64,000 nt of DNA from VRUE01 sp963747765. GTDB taxonomy: Bacteria > Actinomycetota > Thermoleophilia > Solirubrobacterales > 70-9. The notes below the pieces were generated by a model. That model saw only the letters and a program-made list of their open reading frames with translations, had not been told where the DNA came from and ran no database searches. Location: positions 310,001-374,000 of the forward strand of contig CAVVGH010000007.1 in the NCBI GenBank assembly GCA_963747765.1, read 5' to 3'. Shown here piece after piece: positions 16,826-25,035 of this stretch; position 1 is the first letter of the stretch; each line of letters opens with the position of its first letter. Made by a program: the position numbers and the translations under genes.

Positions 16826-18118
16826 ATGGCGACTCGATTCGAGCCCGCCGGGCCGCTGCGTGGAAGCCTGCGCCCGCCGCCCGACAAGTCCATCTCTCAC
16901 CGGGCGGCCCTGATCGCCGCCATGGGAGAGGGCGAAACGTCGATTCTGGGCTATCTCGATTCGGGCGACACGCGGTCGACGCTGGCGGCGGTCGGGGCGC
17001 TGGGCGCCGAGGTGGACGGCGTGGGGGCCGCGATCGCGCCGCGGCTCCGGGTGCGCGGCGTCGGGCTGCGGGGCGCCCGCGACGCTGCGGTCGACGTCGG
17101 CAACGCCGGTACGCTGTTGCGGCTGCTGCCGGGCTGGCTGGCCGGGCAGGAAGCGGGAACGTGGACCCTGGACGGCGATGAGTCGATTCGGCGGCGCCCG
17201 GTCGATCGAATCGCCGCACCGCTGCGCGAGATGGGGGCGCGACTGCGCTGCCGCGACGGACGCCTGCCGCCGCTGCGAATCGACGCCGCTCCGCTGCGCG
17301 GCATCTCCTACAAGCTGCCGGTGGCAAGCGCTCAGGTCAAGTCCTGCATCCTCTTCGCGGGCCTGCTGGCGGACGGCGAGACGCGGATCGTCGAGCCGCT
17401 GCCGAGCCGCGACCACACAGAGCGCATGCTGGCGGCGGCCGGCGCGGTAGTCGAGCAGAGTGAGTCCGTCATCTCGGTGCGCCCGGTTGCGCGGCTCGAG
17501 CCCGGTGAGATCGCCGTGCCAGGGGATTTCTCGTCGGCGGCCTTCTTCCTGGTGGGGGCGCTGCTCGTCGCGGGCAGCGACCTGACTCTCTCGGGGGTTG
17601 GCCTCAATCCGACGCGGACCGGCCTGCTGGCGGTTCTGGCGCGGATGGGGGCGGACATCGAGGTGGATCTCGAGCCCGCCGACGGTGGCGAGCCGAGCGG
17701 GCAGATCCGGGTTCGCTCCTCCGAGCTGCGCGGCGTCGAGGTGGGGGGCGGAGAGATCCCGCTCGCGATCGACGAGCTGCCGCTTGTCGCTCTCGCGGCA
17801 TGCTTTGCCGAGGGCGAGACGACGATCCGCGACGCCGCCGAGTTGCGGCGCAAGGAGAGCGATCGGATCGCGAGCGTGAGCGAGGCGCTGGCGGCGCTGG
17901 GCGGCCGGGCCGAGCCGACCGAGGACGGGATGCGAATCGAGGGAGTTGGCGGCCTGCAGGGAGGCACGATCGACCCGCGTGGCGACCACCGCGTGGCGAT
18001 GCTGGGCGCGATCGCCGGCATCGCCTCGCTCCACGGCGTTGATGTGGCGGGAATGGACGCCGCCGCGATCAGCTACCCGGGCTTCGAGGCGGACCTGGCC
18101 TCTGTCCTGGATGTCTGA
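16826..18118 (+). CDS. aroA: 3-phosphoshikimate 1-carboxyvinyltransferase (EPSP synthase)
   Basis: The 430-residue EPSP synthase transfers the enolpyruvyl group of PEP to shikimate 3-phosphate. It has PPDKSISHRAALIA near 18, GNAGTLLRLLPGW near 92, SAQVKSCILFAGLL near 168, the catalytic aspartate region IDELPLVALAACFA, and DAAELRRKESDRI near 340. The GNAGTLLR block, instead of the GNAGTAMR of E. coli, suggests a class II-like, naturally glyphosate-tolerant form (inference from motif). It starts 4 bp after tyrA. Confidence 0.95.
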   Translation: MATRFEPAGPLRGSLRPPPDKSISHRAALIAAMGEGETSILGYLDSGDTRSTLAAVGALGAEVDGVGAAIAPRLRVRGVGLRGARDAAVDVGNAGTLLRLLPGWLAGQEAGTWTLDGDESIRRRPVDRIAAPLREMGARLRCRDGRLPPLRIDAAPLRGISYKLPVASAQVKSCILFAGLLADGETRIVEPLPSRDHTERMLAAAGAVVEQSESVISVRPVARLEPGEIAVPGDFSSAAFFLVGALLVAGSDLTLSGVGLNPTRTGLLAVLARMGADIEVDLEPADGGEPSGQIRVRSSELRGVEVGGGEIPLAIDELPLVALAACFAEGETTIRDAAELRRKESDRIASVSEALAALGGRAEPTEDGMRIEGVGGLQGGTIDPRGDHRVAMLGAIAGIASLHGVDVAGMDAAAISYPGFEADLASVLDV

Positions 18119-18149
18119 CCGCCTCGGTCGGCCCCACGGCGGGGCTGGG

Positions 18150-18830
18150 ATGGCGGACGCCACACCCCGAAACCGCGAGACTGTGCGGCCCATGGTGATC
18201 GCGATCGATGGGCCCGCCGGAGCGGGCAAGTCCTCAGTGGCCCGTGCTGTCGCACGGGCGCTCGGCTTCACCTATCTCGATTCCGGAGCCATGTATCGCT
18301 GCGTGGCGCTGGCCGGGGTCGAGCGCAGCGGCGACCTGGACGACGGCGACGCGATGGGTGGCGTGGCACGTTCGGTGAAGATCGAGCTCGACGGCGAATG
18401 CGTCTGGCTCGATGGGCGCGACGTCAGCGCGGCGGTCCGCGCGCCGGCGGTTACCGAGGCCGCGTCTCGCGTCTCCGTACATCCGCAGGTGCGAGAGGCG
18501 ATGGTTGCCCTCCAGCGCCGGACGATTGCCACGGGCCCCTTTGTCGCCGAGGGGCGCGACATCGGAACCGTGGTCAGCCCGGAGGCTCCGCTGAAGGTCT
18601 TCCTGACCGCCTCCGAGCGCGAGCGCGCTAGGCGCCGTGCCGTGCAGAGCGGCGAGGACGAGGCGGCGGTCCTCGCAGCGCAGCGCGAGCGCGACCTGCG
18701 GGACGAGATGCGCGAGCACGGCGCGATGCGCGCCGCTCCCGATGCGGTCGAGGTCGATACCACGGGCCTGACGCTCGACGAGGTCGTCGAACGGGTGGTT
18801 GGCCTCGCAACTCAAAGGGGCCTCATATGA
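18150..18830 (+). CDS. cmk: Cytidylate kinase
   Basis: Phosphorylates CMP and dCMP. The P-loop is GPAGAGKSSVARAVARALG. YLDSGAMYRC follows, AEGRDIGTVVSPEA is the nucleotide-binding block, and ASERERARRR is the lid region. ATG 18150 was chosen because GGGGCTGGG precedes it. ATG 18111 overlaps aroA and ATG 18192 begins right at the P-loop strand, so the start is open by up to 14 residues either way. The cmk-der pairing is common. Confidence 0.92.
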   Translation: MADATPRNRETVRPMVIAIDGPAGAGKSSVARAVARALGFTYLDSGAMYRCVALAGVERSGDLDDGDAMGGVARSVKIELDGECVWLDGRDVSAAVRAPAVTEAASRVSVHPQVREAMVALQRRTIATGPFVAEGRDIGTVVSPEAPLKVFLTASERERARRRAVQSGEDEAAVLAAQRERDLRDEMREHGAMRAAPDAVEVDTTGLTLDEVVERVVGLATQRGLI

Positions 18831-18877
18831 GCTTCCAGGGCGCCCTTCGCACCCCTGAGGCACGAAAGGCGCATCGG

Positions 18878-18884
18878 AAGGAGG
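18878..18884 (+). promoter_or_regulatory. Strong Shine-Dalgarno of der
   Basis: AAGGAGG ends 7 nt before ATG 18892 and fixes that start. It is the best ribosome-binding site seen in the window and contrasts with the many starts that lack one. Confidence 0.85.
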
Positions 18885-18891
18885 GGAGACG

Positions 18892-20208
18892 ATGAGTCGC
18901 GTGCCCACCGTTGCCGTCGTCGGCTTCCCCAACGTCGGCAAGAGCACGCTCGTCAACCGGCTGGCGGGAGGGAGGGAGGCGGTCACGCACGCCAAGCCGG
19001 GCGTCACCCGCGATCGCAAGCGAGTGGCCTGCGAGTGGAGCGGAATCACGTTCGACCTGCTCGACACAGGTGGCATCGACAGCGGCGATGAGGACGAGAT
19101 GGCCGAGGACGTGCGGCGCCAGGCGCGACTTGGAATCGAGGAGGCCGATGTCGTGATGCTTGTCGTCGACGCCCGCGCCGGGGTTCGCGCCGGAGACGCC
19201 GAGCTGGCGAGCGCGCTGCGGGGCTCGGAGACGCCGGTCCTCGTCGTCGCCAACAAGGTGGACCGACCGGAGGACGAGTACCTGACCGCCGAGCTCAACG
19301 GTCTCGGGCTTGGCGAACCGCTGGCTGTCTCGGCAACCCACGGGCTCGGCAGCGGCGACTTGCTCGACCGCGTGGTCGAGCTTTTCGGGGAGCGCCCCGC
19401 GCCCGACGGGGGCGGTGAGGCGGTGCGGGTGGCGGTCATCGGTCGCCCCAACGTCGGCAAGTCCTCGCTTGTCAATGCTCTGCTGGGCGCCGAGCGCGTG
19501 ATCGTCTCCGAGCGAGCCGGGACCACCCGCGACGCAATCGACACCAGGCTGGAGGTCGAAGGGCGCCCGGTGGTGCTGGTAGACACAGCCGGCCTGCGTC
19601 GCCGCTCGAAGGTTGCCGGCAGCGTCGATCACTACGCCCAGCTGCGCTCCGAGCGGGCGGCGGAGCGGGCGGATGTCGCGCTCGTCGTCTGCGATGCCTC
19701 CGAGGGCGTCACCGCCGAGGACCTGCGGGTGGCGGGTCTGGCGATGCGCGCCGGTTGCGCGACCCTGATGGTGCTCAACAAGTGGGACATCGGCGCCACC
19801 GACATCGATGACGCCCGCGCCCGCGTGGAGCGCAAGCTGCGGCTGCGCCCCGCGGTCTTCACATGCTCGGCGACGGGGGGGCGCAACGTCGACAAGCTGC
19901 TGCCCAGAGCGCTGGAGCTGGCGGACCGGGCCGCTGAGCGGCTCCCCACCCCGGAGCTGAACCGCTTCGTCGCGGGCGTCACCGCGTCGACTCCGCCGCC
20001 GGCGCGCCGTGGTCGTCGCCTCCGCCTCTACTACGCGGCGCAGGTCGGAGAGCGCCCAATGCGGATCGCGATCCAGGTCAACGACCGCCGCCTGGTCAAC
20101 CGAGACTGGGCATATCACCTGGAGAACAGGATGCGGGAGGCCTACGGCTTGGAGGGAATTCCGCTGGTCATCGACCTCGTGCCGCACTCGGGTCGCGGGC
20201 GCCGCTAA
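18892..20208 (+). CDS. der: Ribosome-assembly GTPase Der (EngA)
   Basis: The 438-residue double-GTPase acts in 50S subunit maturation. GTPase domain 1 has GFPNVGKSTLVNRL (P-loop at 11-18), DTGG and NKVD. Domain 2 has GRPNVGKSSLVNAL near 183, DTAGLRRRSKV and NKWD. The C-terminal KH-like domain runs from about 360 (RRLRLYYAAQVGERP). All nucleotide-binding motifs are intact. A perfect hairpin follows the stop codon. Confidence 0.96.
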   Translation: MSRVPTVAVVGFPNVGKSTLVNRLAGGREAVTHAKPGVTRDRKRVACEWSGITFDLLDTGGIDSGDEDEMAEDVRRQARLGIEEADVVMLVVDARAGVRAGDAELASALRGSETPVLVVANKVDRPEDEYLTAELNGLGLGEPLAVSATHGLGSGDLLDRVVELFGERPAPDGGGEAVRVAVIGRPNVGKSSLVNALLGAERVIVSERAGTTRDAIDTRLEVEGRPVVLVDTAGLRRRSKVAGSVDHYAQLRSERAAERADVALVVCDASEGVTAEDLRVAGLAMRAGCATLMVLNKWDIGATDIDDARARVERKLRLRPAVFTCSATGGRNVDKLLPRALELADRAAERLPTPELNRFVAGVTASTPPPARRGRRLRLYYAAQVGERPMRIAIQVNDRRLVNRDWAYHLENRMREAYGLEGIPLVIDLVPHSGRGRR

Positions 20209-20248
20209 AGGCTCGCTGCGGGTTATGCGCATGTCCCGCAGCGAGCCT
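20209..20248 (+). terminator. Perfect 14-bp hairpin between der and metK
   Basis: AGGCTCGCTGCGGG (20209-20222) pairs with 20235-20248 across a 12-nt loop. It begins at the base after the der stop and ends two bases before the proposed metK -10 box. There is no U-tract. Confidence 0.6.
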
Positions 20249-20249
20249 C

Positions 20250-20255
20250 TAGGCT
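20250..20255 (+). promoter_or_regulatory. Predicted -10 box of leaderless metK
   Basis: TAGGCT ends 6 nt before ATG 20262, and no Shine-Dalgarno lies in between. The spacer leaves no room for a SAM riboswitch downstream of this box. Confidence 0.45.
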
Positions 20256-20261
20256 TCGGCC

Positions 20262-21521
20262 ATGCCAGATAACCATCCGCTCGCTGAAGGCGAGTACCTC
20301 TTCACGTCCGAGTCCGTCACCGAGGGTCACCCGGATAAGGTCTGCGACCAGATCTCCGATGCGATCCTCGACGCCGTCATGGCGGGAGACCCTGAGGGTC
20401 GCGTCGCATGCGAGACCCTCGTCAACACCGGGATGGCGGTGGTCTCCGGCGAGATCTCGACAAACGTGCACCTCGACGTGCCCGAGATTGTTCGCGAGAC
20501 GATTCGCGAGATTGGCTACGACCACGGCTCCTACGGCTACAACTGCGACCACATCTCGGTGCTGGTGTCGCTCGACAAGCAATCGTCCGACATCGCGCAG
20601 GGCGTCGATGCCTCCCGCGAGACGCGGATCGGCTCCGACACCGACGACGAACTGCTGCGTGCCGGTGCCGGCGACCAGGGAATGATGTTCGGCTACGCCA
20701 CCGACGAGACCGAGGCGCTGATGCCGATGCCGATCCACATCGCACACCGGCTGGCCGAGCGCCTCGCGGCGGTTCGCAAGGCGGGCACGCTTGACTACCT
20801 TGGGCCAGACGGCAAGACCCAGGTCACCGTGCGCTATGCGGATGGCCGCCCGGTCGGGGTCGAGAAGCTGCTGATCTCCACCCAGCATGCCGCGGACGTC
20901 GAGTCCGAGCAGACGATCAAGCCCGACCTCTGGGAGCACGTCGTGCTGCCCGTGCTCGGCGCTGAGGCCCCGGGCATGTACGACGAGGCTCAGCTGCGCG
21001 AGGGCTTCCTCGTCAACCCGACCGGCAAGTTCGTGATCGGCGGGCCGGTTGGCGATGCCGGTCTCACCGGCCGCAAGATCATCGTCGACACCTATGGCGG
21101 CATGGCGCGCCATGGCGGCGGTGCCTTTTCGGGCAAGGATCCGTCGAAGGTTGACCGCTCCGCCGCGTACGCGGCTCGCTACGTTGCGAAGAATGTCGTC
21201 GCGGCTGAGTTGGCCCAGCGCTGCGAGGTTCAGGTGGCCTACGCAATCGGCGTGGCACACCCCGTCTCGCTGATGGTCGAGACGTTTGGGACGGGCCGGC
21301 TCCCCGATGCCGAGATCTCCCGTTTGGTCGAGGCGGAGTTCGACCTGCGGCCCGGCGCCTTCCGGCGCTACCTCGACCTGCACCGACCGATCTTCCAGAA
21401 GACCGCTGCGTACGGACACTTCGGCCGCGAGGACTCCGACTTCACGTGGGAGAGAACCGATCGGGCAGTCGCCCTGCGCGACGCGTCGGAGTCGCCCGCC
21501 ACGGCAACCACACCCGCCTGA
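20262..21521 (+). CDS. metK: S-adenosylmethionine synthetase
   Basis: The 419-residue enzyme makes S-adenosylmethionine from ATP and methionine. Signature blocks are FTSESVTEGHPDKVCDQISDAILD (read in two parts near 14-37), GAGDQGMMFGYATDE near 138 and GGGAFSGKDPSKVDRS near 284. All the usual metal and ATP residues appear. It is transcribed alone: a hairpin lies before it and tandem hairpins after it. The C-terminal 15 residues (ASESPATATTPA) are non-conserved. Confidence 0.97.
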   Translation: MPDNHPLAEGEYLFTSESVTEGHPDKVCDQISDAILDAVMAGDPEGRVACETLVNTGMAVVSGEISTNVHLDVPEIVRETIREIGYDHGSYGYNCDHISVLVSLDKQSSDIAQGVDASRETRIGSDTDDELLRAGAGDQGMMFGYATDETEALMPMPIHIAHRLAERLAAVRKAGTLDYLGPDGKTQVTVRYADGRPVGVEKLLISTQHAADVESEQTIKPDLWEHVVLPVLGAEAPGMYDEAQLREGFLVNPTGKFVIGGPVGDAGLTGRKIIVDTYGGMARHGGGAFSGKDPSKVDRSAAYAARYVAKNVVAAELAQRCEVQVAYAIGVAHPVSLMVETFGTGRLPDAEISRLVEAEFDLRPGAFRRYLDLHRPIFQKTAAYGHFGREDSDFTWERTDRAVALRDASESPATATTPA

Positions 21522-21637
21522 ACCGCTCGGCCTGTGCGGGCGGGAGCCGCGGAACCCGCTCAGCCGGGGGGCTGAGACTGAACCGCTCGGCCTGTGGGGG
21601 CGGGAGCCGCGGGACCCGCTCAGCCGGGGGGCTGAGA
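21518..21637 (+). repeat. 60-bp tandem duplication carrying hairpins at the 3' end of metK
   Basis: Units 21518-21577 and 21578-21637 are nearly identical. Each contains CTCAGCC-GGGG-GGCTGAG (21559-21576 and 21619-21636), a short GC-rich hairpin that could stop transcription from either side. The duplication spans the metK stop at one end and the last codons of the convergent PH-domain gene at the other. Confidence 0.85.
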
Positions 21638-22123
21638 CTCGCCGAGCCCGTGCGTGCCTGCGGTGGGCGCCCCGGTCGCTTGGTCGACGCGGTGGACGAC
21701 CTCGCCGGGATTGGCCACCCCGGCAAAGACGAAGTTGTAGTCGTCGGTTGCGGCGGTGTCGAAGTCGACATCGCCGATCTGCACGATGCGCTGGTAGATG
21801 GACTGCCGGTAGTTGACGTTCTGCACTCGCTCCAGCCGCGTCTCCTGGATCTCCCTCGAGACGATGCCCCGCTTGATGTTGAGGCGGCGGTTGGTGATCG
21901 TGTAGGTCGTCGCGACGCGCTTCACGAAGCCGGCCAGCACCGTGAGCGCGATCACCGCAAGGACGACCAGGAAGACGAGACCGCCACTCGCGCCGATCAG
22001 CTTGGCGATGGCGCCGAGAATCGCGGCGATCACAATTCCCTTCAGGTAGAAGCCGAGGATCGCGCGCCAGGAGGGGTGCCCCTGAAAGATCACCAGCTCG
22101 TCGGGGCTGAGGTGGATGCCCAT
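21620..22123 (-). CDS. Membrane PH-domain (bPH2/DUF304) protein
   Basis: The 167-residue protein starts at ATG 22123 (MGIHLSPDELVIFQGHPSWR). Two adjacent transmembrane helices at about residues 21-70 are followed by a bacterial PH-like domain: TTYTITNRRLNIKRGIVSRE, then ETRLERVQNVNYRQSIYQRI, then VGDVDFDTA-type strands. This YdbS/YdbT architecture is membrane-associated and of unknown function. The last residues (GLGESQPPG) are encoded in the second unit of the metK-side tandem repeat, so the C-terminus may have been altered by that duplication. It is divergent from priA, with 50 bp between starts. Confidence 0.85.
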   Translation of the reverse strand: MGIHLSPDELVIFQGHPSWRAILGFYLKGIVIAAILGAIAKLIGASGGLVFLVVLAVIALTVLAGFVKRVATTYTITNRRLNIKRGIVSREIQETRLERVQNVNYRQSIYQRIVQIGDVDFDTAATDDYNFVFAGVANPGEVVHRVDQATGAPTAGTHGLGESQPPG

Positions 22124-22173
22124 CGGTGGGCAGCATATCTCCGGTGTCCGCACGTCTCCATACCGTGAATCGA

Positions 22174-24363
22174 ATGTCCATAGCGAACATCGAGCCGTTG
22201 ACGACCGCCCGTTCCCTGCGCGGACCGTTCGACTATCGGCTGCCGGCCGAGATGGCCGACCTCGAGATCGGCAGCGTCGTCCGGGTCCCGTTTGGAAACC
22301 GCCGGGCGCTCGGCGTCGTGGTCGGCTTGGCCGAGAGCTCAAAGGTGCCGCCCGAGCGCCTCGCGGAGCCGCTGGAGGCCCTCGAGCCGGGAGTGCCTGA
22401 GGAACTCGTGCGGCTGGGTCTCTGGGTCGCCGAGGAGTACTGCTCGACTCCATCGCGGGGTCTGCAGCTCGTGCTGCCGCCGGGAACCGGCGCGGGCGGC
22501 CAGCGGGTTCGCTCCCAGACCGAGCTCCGAGTGACGATCGCCCCCGCGGGCGAGGAAGCGCTGGGCGGGGGGACGCGCCTGGGAGCCCGCCAGCGGGCCG
22601 TCCTGGAAGCGCTGCGCGCCGGCGAGATATCCGCTGCCGAGCTGGCAGCCGGCGTCGGTGCGGATCGCAGCGTGCTGCGCAGGCTCGAGGACCGGAACCT
22701 GGTCGTGATGCGCAGCACTCCGGTTCGGCGAGAACCAGGGCATCTCCCGGTTGGAGCCGCCGGCGATCGGCCCGAGCTGCTCGATGACCAGCTGCACGCG
22801 GTGGAGCGGATCGTGGCCTCGCTTGACGACATGGCCGGAGCGGAGCGCAAGTTGCTCGTCCACGGCGTCACCGGCTCCGGCAAGACCGAGGTCTACCTGG
22901 CCGCGGTGGAGGCGGCGCTGGAGCGGAAGCGTGGGGCGATCGTCCTCGTCCCCGAGATCGGGCTCACGCCGCAGGCGGTGGCGCGCTTCCGGGCGCGGTT
23001 GGGCGATCGCTTCGCGGTGCTGCATTCCGCGCTGTCGCCGGGACAGCGATACGACGAGTGGCGGCGCCTGCGGGCCGGCGAAGCAAGCGTCTGCGTGGGC
23101 CCCCGCTCGGCGGTTTTCGCGCCGGTGCGCGATCTCGGTCTGATCGTCATCGACGAGGAGCACGATCCCTCCTACAAGCAGGAGGGCGACCCCAGCTATG
23201 ACGCCCGGGCCGTGGCGCGCCGCCGCGCCGCCGAATGCGGGGCGACGCTGGTCGCGGGCACGGCGACGCCGGGGCCGGAGTCGTGGTTGGAGCTGCCGCG
23301 GGTCGAGCTCCCGCGCCGCGTCGACGAACAGCGCATGCCGCCGGTCGAGGTTGTCGACATGCGAGACGCGGACCCGCGCTCGGGTCCGCTGCATCCCTCG
23401 ACCTGGGCGGCGCTGCAGGAGGTGCGCCGGCAGGGGGCCAAGGCCATCATCATGGTCAACCGCCGCGGTTTCGCCCCCTGGTTCACCTGCCGTTCCTGCG
23501 GGCGGCACTGGGGTTGCCCCAACTGCGACGTTTCGCTGATCGTCCACCGCCAGGCGGGCCGTCTGGTCTGTCACCACTGCGCCTACTCGGAGTCGCTGCC
23601 CACGGTCTGCTCGGATTGCGGTTCGACGACGCTGTCGCGGGCGGGGGTGGGGACGGAGCAGGTCGAGGGCCTGCTCGTCGAGCAGCTGGCTCCGATGCCC
23701 GTCTTCCGGCTTGATTCGGATACCGCCGCAATCCGCGGGGCGCATGCACGCATCCTGGCCGGCTTTGGAGAGGCCAAGAGCGCCGTCCTGGTGGGGACCC
23801 AGATGGTGTCCAAGGGGCACGACTTTCCAGAGGTGACGCTGAGCGCGATCGTCGACGCCGATGCGACACTGCGCTTTCCCGACTTTCGAGCCAGCGAGCG
23901 AACGTTTGCGATGGTGGCCCAGCTGGCCGGCCGCAGCGGTCGTGGCAAGGCGGGGGGAGAGGTGATGGTCCAGACGCTGGCCCCCGAAGAGCCGAGCATC
24001 GCCCATGCCGCCCACCACGACGCGGCCGGCTTTCTGGCGGAGGAGGTGGAGCGTCGGCGGGCGCTCAGCTATCCACCGTTCTCGCACCTGATCAGGATCG
24101 TGTTGAAGGCGGAGTCCGAGCAGCGGCTCGACGAGGCCGCCACGGGTCTCGCGGAGGCTCTCGCCGAGTGCCTCCCGGAGGGAACCGATCTGCTCGGCCC
24201 CGCCCCGATGTTCCGGGTTCGCAACCGCCACCGGCGCAGGCTGTTGACGAAGGCGCAGGACCGGGACGCCACGGTTGCGGCGGTCCGCGATGCGGTTAAG
24301 CGCCTGTCGTCCGATCGCTCGCTGCGCGACGTCGCGATCGGCGTCGACGTCGATCCACAGTAG
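22174..24363 (+). CDS. priA: Primosomal protein N' (PriA helicase)
   Basis: The 729-residue replication-restart protein has an N-terminal DNA-binding domain (RGPFDYRLPAEM), a DEAH-type helicase core with Walker A GVTGSGKTEVYL and box IDEEHDPSYKQEGDPSY, and a zinc module. The module has all eight cysteines (CRSC, CPNC, CHHC, CSDC), so helicase activity is expected. Some actinobacterial PriA proteins lose these motifs; this one has not. ATG 22174 was chosen because MSIANIEPLTTARSLRGPFDY aligns with the family start. Confidence 0.95.
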   Translation: MSIANIEPLTTARSLRGPFDYRLPAEMADLEIGSVVRVPFGNRRALGVVVGLAESSKVPPERLAEPLEALEPGVPEELVRLGLWVAEEYCSTPSRGLQLVLPPGTGAGGQRVRSQTELRVTIAPAGEEALGGGTRLGARQRAVLEALRAGEISAAELAAGVGADRSVLRRLEDRNLVVMRSTPVRREPGHLPVGAAGDRPELLDDQLHAVERIVASLDDMAGAERKLLVHGVTGSGKTEVYLAAVEAALERKRGAIVLVPEIGLTPQAVARFRARLGDRFAVLHSALSPGQRYDEWRRLRAGEASVCVGPRSAVFAPVRDLGLIVIDEEHDPSYKQEGDPSYDARAVARRRAAECGATLVAGTATPGPESWLELPRVELPRRVDEQRMPPVEVVDMRDADPRSGPLHPSTWAALQEVRRQGAKAIIMVNRRGFAPWFTCRSCGRHWGCPNCDVSLIVHRQAGRLVCHHCAYSESLPTVCSDCGSTTLSRAGVGTEQVEGLLVEQLAPMPVFRLDSDTAAIRGAHARILAGFGEAKSAVLVGTQMVSKGHDFPEVTLSAIVDADATLRFPDFRASERTFAMVAQLAGRSGRGKAGGEVMVQTLAPEEPSIAHAAHHDAAGFLAEEVERRRALSYPPFSHLIRIVLKAESEQRLDEAATGLAEALAECLPEGTDLLGPAPMFRVRNRHRRRLLTKAQDRDATVAAVRDAVKRLSSDRSLRDVAIGVDVDPQ

Positions 24364-24378
24364 CCGCCGAACGATCCA

Positions 24379-24384
24379 TACAAT
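24379..24384 (+). promoter_or_regulatory. Predicted -10 box of leaderless def
   Basis: TACAAT ends 6 nt before GTG 24391. It matches the actinobacterial TANNAT box well and the gene has no Shine-Dalgarno. Confidence 0.5.
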
Positions 24385-24390
24385 CGAGGG

Positions 24391-25035
24391 GTGAGCGACG
24401 AACAGGCTGTGAGGGCCGAGCAGGCCGAGCAAGACGGCATCGCGGCGGAGGCGCTTGAGCGCCGGGAAGCGGCGCTTGCCCGGGTCGTGAAGTTCGGCGA
24501 CCCGGTTCTGAAGAGCGCCGCCTCGCCGGTCGCGGAGTTTGGCACCGGCCTGCGCGCCGACGTCGAGCGGATGATCGGCATCATGCGCGACGGGATGGGG
24601 GTGGGGCTGGCCGCCACCCAGCTCGGGATTTTGCGTCGCATGCTGGTCTTCCAGGCCGGACCCGACAGCGAGCCGACCGCGCTCGTCAACCCCTCGGTCG
24701 AGTGGCTGTCGGCGGAGGAGGTCGTTGCGGAAGAGGGGTGCCTCAGCCTGCCGCGGGTTTCGATGGACGTCGAGCGGCCCCTGCATGTCCGGGTTGCGGC
24801 GCTCGACATCGACGGTGCGGAGGTCACGATCGAGGCCTCGGGCCTGGAGGCGCGCGTGCTGCAGCACGAGATCGACCACCTCGACGGCGTCCTGATCCTC
24901 GACCGGGCGCCCCGCGAGCAGCGCAAGGGCGCCCTGCGCGCCCTGCGCGAGGGGGGCAGCTACAGCCCGCCGATCGAGGCCGACGAGGACGCCGGCAGCG
25001 CCGGGGCGCATCGCGAGCCGCGAACCGACGCGTGA
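24391..25035 (+). CDS. def: Peptide deformylase
   Basis: Removes the formyl group from nascent N-terminal methionine. The three catalytic motifs are all present: GVGLAATQLG, EEGCLSLP and QHEIDHLDG (metal ligands C, H, H and the catalytic E). The 214-residue length includes a charged N-terminal helix of about 25 residues and a C-terminal acidic tail beyond the catalytic domain. Its stop overlaps the GTG of fmt, which makes the reverse-acting modification, the usual pairing. Confidence 0.96.
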   Translation: MSDEQAVRAEQAEQDGIAAEALERREAALARVVKFGDPVLKSAASPVAEFGTGLRADVERMIGIMRDGMGVGLAATQLGILRRMLVFQAGPDSEPTALVNPSVEWLSAEEVVAEEGCLSLPRVSMDVERPLHVRVAALDIDGAEVTIEASGLEARVLQHEIDHLDGVLILDRAPREQRKGALRALREGGSYSPPIEADEDAGSAGAHREPRTDA

